DNA from: Rhyzopertha dominica
Lineage: Eukaryota > Arthropoda > Insecta > Coleoptera > Bostrichidae
Reading direction: 5' to 3'
DNA length: 64,000 bases
Assembly (NCBI GenBank): GCA_025024175.1
Contig: QCXZ01000041.1
Location: 43,953,786 to 44,017,785 of the forward strand
In this document: in pieces, positions 42,506-54,500 of the stretch
Layout of the letters: each line of letters begins with the position of its first letter
Numbering within the stretch: the stretch's first letter is position 1
The notes under the pieces: model-generated
What the model was told of the DNA's origin: nothing
The model's database searches: none
What the model saw: only the letters and a program-made list of their open reading frames with translations
Program-made: the position numbers and the translations under genes

Positions 42506-45500
42506 CTGAAAGTAGAAAAACCATTGTGAAAAGATGCCTATTACGCATACGTACTGAAACTAATTTGCTGCACTATCTTCAAAGAACATTAGGCCCGTAT
42601 TGTTAATCGTAGGATGTCTGTTAAGTTGGTTCCACCACTTACAAAACCAAAGATTTGTAGAGAGAATTGTTTAAAATATCACCCAATCTGCAAAGCTAGT
42701 GCAATACAGGCATGTACTCTAAATGCGTATTACATTACGCATCTTCTGAACCAATTTAGATTCTGCAATATTTATGGTAATACCAGGAACTATTCGTCCT
42801 CTATTACCTTAACGAGGGTGGATTATTCGCCGCAGCAGAAGGGTTCGTCTATAATAATAATAATTCAAAACAAAATAAAAACAGTACTTATTAGACTGTC
42901 GCAAAACCTCAATTTGCAAAGCTTAGTTTTCTTTCATCTACCATCTCTATAGGTTGTGTAGAGCATGGTCTAGCAGATGAAGAGGTTTATCCAGGAATGC
43001 CAGATTGGTTCTGTACGCTTTATTTAGCAGTATTTGTTAATATCACATTTGGTTGCGTATTACTTATAGACTGTTTAGCAGTTAACTATCGACTTGTTAC
43101 AGACTACACACTGACCTTGATACTGACTACATACTGACTAATTAACTTATGCCTAATGACCCATGAGTTTCTCTGCGCTGTACTATTATATTATGAACTT
43201 AACCAGCTGTTTAAGGTAGCAATACTTGTCATTGTTAACTCAGCATTTACTTTCACTAGTTGTTTGTTCCTGTTGATGAGCTACGTAGGTCACTACACAC
43301 TCCCCCTTCAGCGGATGCGATGCATCTTCTCGTTTTCGCAGATTGCTGGAAGCTTGTCGGGGTTCCTACTAATGTTCTCAACTGCATGCTGCCTTTTTCA
43401 GTCCGTTGACTGTAATTTTGTCGAAATTGCTAACTGCGGTTACCTAACGCTGGTTGTGACTTGGCAANGCATGCAGTTGGGTTTGTCGCCTTTGTTACAT
43501 ATACCTGGTTAAGCTGGTTCTACTCCACTGCCGGTTCGTTTTTGACCCTTTTTTGATTTGATTGCTTTGCCCATTGAATGAGATGAGATAAGGTGCGTGC
43601 CGGTTGCCGTTTCGTTGTCTGCAGGTTCTCTCCTTGTGAGGGCTAGTAGCATAGTCCAGTGACTGGCGTGTGTGCTGACGCGTATGCATCATGTGGATGC
43701 TGTGGAGAGCAGCTGCGAAGAAGCATTGTGGCTGCGTACCATCGTGTGGGCTCCCTTCTGCTTCTGGCGTATGTTCAGGTTGATGAAGGTTGCAAGAGTG
43801 CGTCGCTGTGTACTCGAGATGAGTATGGAACTGTGTTGTCGCCATAGGTTGAGCGAGTGAGTTTTTTGTTTCTTACGTAGCTGTTCTGGCAGTGGACAGT
43901 GAAGAATTATTGTTGATCCATGTTGGCATAGCTGCTTTTTGCGTGCTATAGGCGGTGCTTCTTTTCCTGTGGGCTAGTTTTCCAGGAGGACCGTCGTATA
44001 CTGGTACCTTGCAGTGCCATGTCGGTTGACGATGAGTATGCGGCCGTTGCTGGATTCTGGGGTTCACTAGTTTTGTGGGGTGGCAGCTGGTGTGCTCCTG
44101 GTATCAGCAATGACTCCAGGATGCATATTCGGATGTTACAGATGACTCCGCATTTCGATAATAGTCGGAACTTGCCGGAACTGCTCTAAAAAGCTGCAAA
44201 CGCTTTTCACCGAAGCGTCTGTAACATTGAAATCATATCGCAGTATACAATATATTCTGTAGAAAACGAAGGAAACTCGGAGCAATACATATTAATAATA
44301 TTTGCAGAACTAAGAACAAGTTGAAACCTTAATGTTTTAGTACATACATAATTTCTTGGACTTATTAGATACTGAACCGATATCTTTGTCGACGCATCTC
44401 ACCAGGAAATGGGGAGCTCTGGGAATCGATTTTTTATCCTGTGTTGCTTCATGTCATTTCTTGGCGTTTCTTGTTACTGAGTACCACTTGCCATTTTGCT
44501 ACGGATGTACGTTAACAACCAATGCATATTTCCTTTTACTGCGCTACTACTTTATTTTTTGACCTGAATATTGACGCTGTTTTTATACTTAAATGTGGTA
44601 TGTAATCCATTTAGCAGAATACTATAGTTAGATGCGTACTTGTTTTTATTTTCTAAATACGCCATTATTGTAGTAAATAATAGAAATGAATCTTCCATTA
44701 TACGCCCTATCATTTTCTGACTGATTTTTCAAAGCTGCTTTAACTTTCTCTATTTCTTCTTATGGCGGACTGTTTATTTTGGGCTGTGTGATATTCCTTT
44801 CCAAATATTCACTTACCTTATGTGTTGTTTCTTCGAGTTCAAAAATTTTTCAGCATTTTCGTTTCAGTTTTTCCAAAGGAATATTATTCAGAAGGCGGAG
44901 TATTTCTTTACTAAAATTGTTGGTATTTGTGCCCCTCGTCAGACGTTTTTCTCAGTTTACAAAGTAACATGGCTTCTATTCGTGACATTATGTTAGATAG
45001 GTACTTTTTAAAATTAATGTGATCGGAGTGAAAATTAAATTCATTTTTCGCACACTCTAGTATAATTGGTGGCTGTTTTTTTCATACACAATTTTTCTTT
45101 GGAAACGCAGTTTTTGTTTGCTGTTAACCACTGCCAGCAAGCCTTTAGAATGTGAAATATGCACAAGAGCAGTTCAGAATTTGCACATTTGGCTCAGTAA
45201 GGTCATCATCAGTTAGAACTATTTTTAGTTTTATTTTAATTGGGAGTATGTTCAAAAGTGCGTCGACAGTTGTATCAAGCATTTCTTCCTTTAGACTACT
45301 ACTTAAAATGCATCCAATGGGTATACCACCGGCGACTGAAGCTGTCAAGAAAAATTAAACTTGGTGGTCTTCGTTGTCACAATTTCCAGTTGCATCAAAC
45401 AGCATTATTTCTGAAGCTTGACGAAATGTTAAAGCATTTGTGACAATTTTATACTTTGTTCCAGTCTTCTTTCACGGTTTGGAAGCATTTGATTCTTTCT

Positions 45501-48500
45501 TCGTACTCAACGTCCCTTCTATCCATTTGGAAAAAGCTGAAACGTGTAGGCATCTGTACATATTCAAATATGCCTCCGGGATGGCCTACTTTGGGTCCTT
45601 ACCATTTGTGTCTAGTCCATCAGAAGGGCTTGCGTGTTTATTTCGAGTCGGTCGTCACCACTATGAAGTGCCTTGGTCCAGCAGATGATGAGGTTTGGCC
45701 AGGAACGCCATATTGATTGTGGACAGTTACATATTAATATCACAGTTGGTTACGGGTTTAGTTACCTACAGATCGATTGGCAGCTAACAATCGACTTGTA
45801 GACTATATATCGACTTGCTACCGACTACATACACCCTGATGCCTAATTACACGAGATTTTCTGTAAATTTTTTAGTTTTTTTCAGTGCAACATTAATATA
45901 ACTTAGATCATGTTTTTTTACTATCCAAGTGGTAGATCTAAATGACAGGTCTTTTAGCATTACTACTATCTCGTATTTAACTTTTACAAACAGCAGTAGC
46001 TAGAAAACTGAATTTCGTCGCTTTAACCCAGTTTGCAGACATTGTGTTGCTTTAGCCATATGTTATTTCTCAATACAGTTTGGAGCATACCTTAAAATCA
46101 GTAGATTCTTACCTGTTCAATCCAAATAATGGGATAGACGCCTTCGCTGACGTTCTGTAGTATATCGATTTCGTCGAACCTCTTCACAAACGCATTATAT
46201 TGTATTCGCATACGCGAAGATAGTGGGATTCCATTCATCTAAAACTTAGCATTATAACAAAATAGCAATCGTTTCAGCGACAATTACACACCGGTTCAAT
46301 TTCGACATAACTTTGATGCTTTTCCGGTACCGGATTTAGTCCTTGCGCAAATTGAACAAGTCTTGGATCGGAATCAAGAAAATGCGGGTTGGATACCAAA
46401 ACTGGACCTTTAATGCATGGCGTAATATCCATAGTACCAAAAGCGGAACATTGTGGAGCTGGATTGCCATCGTCGTCGTACTTCATTCCACAGAAGCAAA
46501 TGTTTTCTGGACTTAAAGCGAATAGGTCTCCGAAAGTTTGGAATTTCATCGTCATGAGTCCCTTGAAGTTGCTTAGTCCCGTCAGGTGAAAGAATATAGA
46601 ACGGCATATTTCCGCAACGAAAATATATAACCTGTCGATGACTCCTGGTATGGGAGGGTATATTAGTCCGTCAGTTCCGTTGATCATGTTGCAGGACGGA
46701 CCAGTCCAGAACTCAAGGGTGTTCCTTTGTTGGTAGGATTTTATTGTACCACGGGCTAAGAGATTCTTTGCACCAGTGTCGACTTCAAAAGGTCCCGAGA
46801 GGGTTCCATTTAGCTATAAGGTTTAGCAGAATACCAACACGTTCATATTTATATTTTGAAAAATGAGATGAAGGTATTGTAAGTACTAAATACGATTACA
46901 AGTGGCAATGAAACGAAGTTGGCCTTGCATGCATTAACCTGAAGGATTAGAAACTTCTACGAGCAACAAAGAATTGGACTTGGAAGCTTCCTTGACATTG
47001 AGATAGCATTTGATACCATTTCGTTTGACTAAATGAAGAGAACTGTAGAAAGACGTGAAGTGGGCCCTTGTCGAAAAGTGGATTGACATCAAGCTTAGAA
47101 ATAGGGTTGTCAAGCCTTCTGGAGGGCATATAACCAGAGAAATCGTAGTTAGCCAATGTACACGCGGAAGTGCTTTATTGCTGCTGCTGTGGAGTCTTGT
47201 AGATGACCTGCTAGGGAATCTAAACCAGGGAGGTGTTTACGCAAGAGATATGCGGACTATATCACCATTCTGGTGTGATGAAAGATTCTAAAAACCGAGG
47301 CGAATCTGGCATAGCAGGCACTAAAAAACTCAGGGGACAAGATATACTACTGAAGAATGAGGTTAAATACCTGACACTAGCACTAAATACCAGCATGCAA
47401 TAAAAGTGCAAAAGACAAACTTGGCAATAAAGACTCACATGCTAGGGATATACTTTGTTGTATAAGCAGCTATGGCAGCATATCAGCTGAAAAGCGCTGA
47501 CTATGATGATAACGCCCGTTAGAAAAGGAACCCATACCGAAATACTATATTCTGGAGTTTGAAGATAGCTACATGCTGACCATGCAGTCAGACGTTGAAG
47601 GAGTAGAAAAATGATTACAACATGGTTGCTAGATCTCGGGCGACATATTGTATACTTATAGCATTCACTGGAACTGGGGCAGGAGTGTACAATATGCAAA
47701 AGTGTAAACCTAGGCAGTTTTGCAACAATTTTTCAAGCTGAATCGTGGCAATCACAGCATATGTTCGGGCAATGATACGGAGGGCCTATATATAATAAGA
47801 AGCAGCCAAGCGGCATTGAGAGCCTTGGATAGCACACTATACGCTCCAAGGTAGTAAATGAGAGCCTAGATACAGCTTTTGTCTTGTAAGCACCCAACAG
47901 TTATTATTAAGTGGGTTCTTTGATCTAGAGAACTAGCACAGCTTCGAACCGTTATTCTTTTGGTTCCTGTTTTCGTTCCAAAAAAGTAACGTTTTTTTTG
48001 GAAGCTCTGGAATCTAGGCCACTGAGAGAGCAAAGCTACTAGCTAAAAAGCCAGCTAAACAACCCTTAGTAGAGGGCCTGCGTCTACCTCTAGAGTGCCA
48101 TATGAGTCTGCACTGTAGGAAGTCAAAGAAGTACTGAGAAAGGAATTTTACTGAATGGATATCCCCGGACTATGACAATCACACACAGGGAGATGTAAGT
48201 AAAAGTTACAAAACTGCTGCGATTAAGCAGGATTCGTCTAAAAACAGTAATTGAACTGCTTATGGGATATTTTAAAGGAACACTTAACTATAATTGGTAT
48301 AGCAAATGATATACTACTTCCCGGAGGTACATGGAGGTATTATTTGACATTATTTACCATCTTCCTTGAAAGTCATGCAGGTCTCTGCAATTTAAGTATG
48401 GTGGCTGCTATCAGACCATGGATCTTATAGTAAGCGACCAGTAAATGACGTTATGCACGTTTGTGCATTATCATTACTTAGAGTAGTTTGTCCGTGTTGA

Positions 48501-51500
48501 TTGGCAAGCCGGATAATCATCCGTCTGATGAGCTGAAAACACAGCGTGGTCCGACTTGCCAACCAAAACAGACGACCCTTTATTAGTAATTATGCCATTT
48601 TTTACTTTACGTTGGAAGGATCTATTTTTTGAAATTGATGTAGGTTCTGCAATTTGATTAATGTGGCTGTTATCAGCCCATGGTTCTTATTACTAGTGAC
48701 CAATAGATAACGCTGTGCATTTTTGTGCATTAATACAAGTTTGCATGGAATAGGATGAAAACTTCTAGCTATCTCTTTGAGAAAAGACACATCGTTTATT
48801 TGGGGTACCGTTTGCAGAACCTAAAGAGATTGCACAAGCACAATAAACTTCAACTTCAATGCAGTGGGCTCTCGATAACGCATCCTACAAAATAATAATA
48901 ATAATAATAATAATTATCTTACACAACTATCCAAGTTCCTACTCTTCATTTTGAATTTACAGTGACTGAGTCGTTTGGATTAACTGCAAGTACAAGATAC
49001 AGAAGGAAACATTTCAAACTAGGCTGAATTAATACATAAACATCTTACACCTATCAACTACACGAATATTAATATAGCATCAAAGGCGCACTTAGACTAC
49101 GTGAATCCTACTAGGGTCAGGTTCATAAAACGAAGAAAATTATAGGTTTGTCCATAATTTTATAGCTATTGGACTTCTATATGGCAGGTAAAGTTTTCAT
49201 TACATGATACTTACGTGACTGAGCATTGAAAAACGGAAGTCTCTTCCATTCGGTGCTGGCCTGATTGTTGCTGGTGCCGCTCCCCTCAAACCCGTACAGA
49301 GCATGGCTACAAAAGGAATGGTTTGAATAAAATCTCCATACTATTATATAGTAGTTGTGGGTGAGGAAATGGGAAATGAGCCACGGAATAGAGTACACCT
49401 AAATGCCGCTTAGAGAAATCTTACCCTATGGTAACAAGTGGTTAGATATCATTACACTTAAAAAGCAAAATACAATAAATTCCAAAAAATACAAAAAAGA
49501 ACAGAACTTTTCGTTCGTTATTAGTTTTGTATATCAATTTCTCCAGTTAAAAGGGCTCAACAGTTCAATTTACTTGATTTCAGCAATTATGGATTTCTTG
49601 CGAGCACAACTTGGTTTAGAAAGAGCCGTTCTTTCCCTATTTGACAAAGTCCTAATGATGTAGTTTGCGTAACAGTAGCTTAGACATTTCTAATAGCAGC
49701 ATATTCAAGATCATTTGTTTCATGGCTACAGCAATAACTGAGTCGTGACAGTCAGTATTCAAATATCACAAGAACCATGACACAAATTTTCCATCTTGCA
49801 TTTTTCGTTTCCCTGTTAGCGTTTTTTAAACTCGTTTTTGAAGGTGGCAGGATCAGAAACTAAAAACCCTTAAATTTGATGTAGTCGTTCATGGGTAAGT
49901 GGGCGTTTATGATTATGGAGCCTAATATAGCTGTCATTGTTTTTATAAATTGAAAAACGATATTCGGTATTATAGTACTTTCCATTCGTGTTCAATTATG
50001 TGCTTAACCGTAGCCACAAAGCGTTTTAACCATGGCATAAAAATAAATATAGGGATATGAAATGACTCTTAAATACAGTGATTTAGCAAAACGTATCAAC
50101 CAAATATATAATAATTACCTGAATAGAAGTAAAAGGGATATTGGTTTTTGTTGAAATAATTTCAAGCAAATTTTCGGTACATTACAATTGGCTTTGTATT
50201 ATTGGATACCTCAAACAATGCTCTTGTTCAAAATCATAGCTATTCAGCTATTTCTAGTTATAAAAAACTAGTTAAGTTACAAATGAACTTAAAAACAGTA
50301 CATCGGACTGCAGAAACGGCGAAAAGAATGATACATTCTTATTTAATTCAGCTTTGTATGCTGAAATAGATTTTGAAGCCTTTTTGTATTAAATTGCATT
50401 TTTGTATACTGTTGCGCAAAAATAGGCAACCCCTCCATTTAACAAAATTTAGTAATTTGTGCCCTTCTTGCCGATATAACTGCATTTTTCACTTAATCTA
50501 TGGCGTGTTTCAAGTTGAGGCAGCTTTCAGTCCTCAACTTCAGTATGATGAAAGAAAGATTAGGTTTCAACTAAACAGTCAATCTACCACTCAACTTTAT
50601 TTATATATTATATTGATACTATTTGTGCAATCACGACTATCTTGACTGTAATAGAAATATTTCACCTTAAAACAAAAAGCTCGTCGTTTTTACTTCCTTG
50701 CGCACACTTTATATCGACATGTTCTGCCAACGGATGTTCTTTTTTGAGGATGGCGAAGTAGCTTTCAGTAGAGCGACGTTTGAACTGTTAGCGTAGCAAA
50801 ATGTCATTTTAAAATTGCCCTTTGAGTGTTAGCGATGTGTACATTGCGAGAGGAAGAAATCGTATTGTTTTGTGGTACTAAACCTAATGCTGTGCGCGTG
50901 GGTCAGTACTGTTCTTGTTGAGTATAGTGCGCACCAGGAAAGAAGTCAGACCTTAGGAATATAATATCGTCCACAATTTAAATGGAGCGAACCGTATGGG
51001 TGGGCCGAGTTAATAAATTTATTCGCCACGCTAGCTTGAAATTCTGACCATAAATACTGGTGAGCACACCGATGATTTAACTGTCTGGCGACAATTGTTG
51101 CCTTCTGTTTAGTGTTACATAAATTATTATTAAATTCATCATTCTACATAAAATTTAAATTCTACGGGGACATCGAAGCATAAATACAACACTAGCAAAA
51201 AGTCAATAAACTCAAGAGTACCGATATTAGTATATTCTGAGATGATTTACCAACGTATCCTTTTATGAAACTGCACTAGAGTACAAGCCCTGTAATTATG
51301 TAAAGATTTAATATCAGCTCTGAAGTTCTCTAGCTGCTTCTGACATCACCAGCGTCATGCACTCTTTAAAAATTACTTGCCTACATTTGGAGATGCACAT
51401 GAAAGTTCCATCCCGTCAAAAAGAATATCCCTCACTCTAATCCTCAAAAACGCATCTTTGGTGCCGGGAAACAGTAGAGGAATTGCATCGTTTACCATAG

Positions 51501-54500
51501 ATAGAGCTGCTGGCATCATGGCTTCCACTTGTAAAGCTGTTCCCTATGGTTTGAGAATTTACATTTGGTTTTAGTACAAAACTGCACAACATACGACAAT
51601 AGAAGGATTGATGATTGTCACCACATCCGTATCGCTTCTACATCCAGAATCTTGTTGGTTAAATGAAAAGATGAATTGGTTCATGTAAGTTGCCGACGCT
51701 AGGGTGTCGTTAATGACGATGTTGTGTTTCATCCAGTATTTGCTAAGGTGTAATAAAATTAGTAATATAGACCTTTTTGTTGCATCAAGAAGACGTCGTA
51801 CTCGTAAATATAAGGTCCTATTTCTTGTATTTTTGGGTTTGCACCGTTTTGTACTTCGTCTGGATTCAGAATACTGAAGAAGTACACTTTGAACTTGATG
51901 GGAAATACTGATTGCTTCCACATTTGGGTTGTTGGGGTTCCTTCTCGCAGAACCATGGACTGTAAATTTAAATTTACTTATAAGAAATTGACAAATATAT
52001 AGGGTGGCGAATATGGAATGTATCTACACTTCGATACAATTGTTGCATCTCGGACACATTTAGTTTAGTTAATTATTCAAGTCAAGGTCTATTAAAAAAT
52101 ACAAAGTTGATAATTGTTCGCGAAATAACCGCAAACGTTTTTCGATGTGACTAAAAGAGAAATTATAAATGCCGTTTAAAAGGTTAAACTTTGGCTGCCT
52201 TATACCTACATATTTCTTTAATCGGCACCTTACAAAAATAAAATTAAAACCATAATTGTGATTACGGATCAGGTCTAGGTTACATTGAAAGTGACTGATT
52301 TGAGCTATTGTAGGAATATGTACGAATGCATTTTGGAGCAACAAACACACAGAACGTGTGGTTTTGGGTGCTAATACCAATAATTTGGCTGCGCAAAGCT
52401 CGTCACTTGGAAGAGTATCAAGCTGAGACGTAGAGTTGAACTTCATCCGTGTTAGTGAAGATTACGGGACGCAGAATTGTCAAAATGTAGAGAACACAAT
52501 ACAACCACTACCTGTGTTACCATGGTATGCCTTTGAATTAGGTATTCCCTGGTATTCATTAGATGCAGTTCAGCAGCCCAAAAATCCTACATCCTATTTC
52601 TATACCAATGAGACTATCTCAAAAGTACTTTTTCAACAAGGCACTAGAAGAACGTGTACGTGATAATATTTTCAAAACATTGCAGCGATTGCCACATTCA
52701 CCAAGGACTTTGAAACAATTGTGAACACTTGTTTAAAAGGCTTGCGACCGCTTACCATAGGAAGACATCTACTATTTGAGTCGGTGAGTTAGCACACACA
52801 AGTTAGAAGTTGCATATCGTTCTACATACTTTTTTGGGGAACGAAAGGACAAAGATTTTTTTTGTAATTTTCTGTGTGTTGCGTGTATCATTTTGACAAT
52901 AACTCCAGAACGAGAAATATATAATAGCCTACAAAACAAAGTGAAAAAGGTATGTCGTCCTATGTAATTTTTGTCTAGAAATCAAGAAGATAATTCTTTC
53001 TTTTCATTTCATGGTTTGTGTATACTATTTTCATATCTCTATTTCTTATATAAAAGCCTACAAAACAAGGCGAAAAAATATACCCTCTTTTAAATTTTTC
53101 GAAAAATCGGGAAAAGTTTGGCACTATTTCAAAATGCGCCCTCTATAGCTATTTAGAAAAAATAATTTTGGTACAATTTGCCATTATAATATTACTCCCT
53201 TGGAACATATTGAATTTATACGCTTTCGTGTTAAACTTGAACCAAATGTTGCGGCAAAAATTAAATACAAAATTAATTCAAAAACATTATATCTTGTCGC
53301 ATTGTACAGGTTGTTGTTTAAAGACCTACAAAGCAGCTTAAATGGGGGGAAAGTTGCTAAATTTGATGCTCAACAGTACGTTTTTGAATTTAAGTTATCT
53401 GCAATAGTTTTTGAATTACTTATGAGAAATAATAAAATATCGATTTCTGTAAATCGCTTGTATATTTTTTGTTTGAACTTTTTCTACAATTCCAAAGAAA
53501 CATACCTAACGATATGTAACACTTACTATACATTATAATCTCAAAAACAGATTTTTATTGACCGTTATAGATTTAAAATAACAGGCATTGCCAAAGTCAG
53601 CTATGGTTAAGCCAATATCACTTTTTCTTCATTGTGCCAGTCCAGTATTAAAAGTTACATGCAAAAATTAGCTTCACAGGTCAATAAAATATTGATACTT
53701 TACAAATGTTCCATTTTTGTAAAAATAAATAATACAGAACTAGCTTCCTCTGTATATGCCAGAAGATTTATACACAGACAAACAGGTAGAAAGCAACAAC
53801 ATAAAATCTATTTTCTGAAAGTACATACACTTTTTAAAGCAAGCGGCAGTGTGGATAGGTAAGCTCTGCAAATTTGATAATAATAATGACAACAATCTTC
53901 GCCCACATGTTTTACATTATGTAAGTATTCATTTCACTTTTTACACAGGTACTCATTTGTAAATAATAATTGCTGAGAGTTAGGGCTGCCATCTCTAAAA
54001 CCTGCCCCCCAGGACCGGAAGCGTAAGTTACCCGGATTTTGGAGCTATCACCCCGGACATTTCAATACTTTTTTCATTCGCTTACATCTTGATTAAAATA
54101 TATTTTACTCCGTACTTGATAGAAGAACACTTTAATTTTAAACCTCTTTTGTTGCATGAAATAGTATGTTTAATAGTTCTTGTGACGACGAGTGAGTAAT
54201 TTTGCTTTATTTTTTAACCTTTTCAGGTATTAAATAAAAAATGAACAAACCCAATATTAGTTACTCAGTTAATAAAATTAAATGAAAACTTGTTTAACTT
54301 TTTATTTTTCCATACAATTAACAATATTTACCCGGACTACAATTTAAACCCCGCCCGGACGCTCCCCGGACGTCTTCCAAACTAGGACAAATCCGGGGAA
54401 ATCCGGACGGATGGCAGCTCTACTGAGAGTACATACAACCCAGTGAAACAACAATTTCCGAATAAAAAATAAAAATACAAAATTCACACGTCAAACGCTA

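Noticed and set aside
43495..43845. 116-codon His/Thr/Gln-rich minus ORF as a secreted or glue protein
   Set aside because: It lies directly inside the remnant bounded by a polypurine tract and LTR, with no signal peptide.
49177..49398. 73-codon minus ORF over receptor exon 5
   Set aside because: It runs in a different frame from the true exon, which is fixed by splice sites and phase.
51571..51921. 116-codon minus ORF taken whole as a coding unit
   Set aside because: Only its second half (51595-51742) is exon 3. The first half is an out-of-frame shadow of exon 2 plus the intron.
53200..53538. 112-codon plus ORF as a missed exon
   Set aside because: Antisense to the receptor intron, no domain signature, and codons biased by A+T content.
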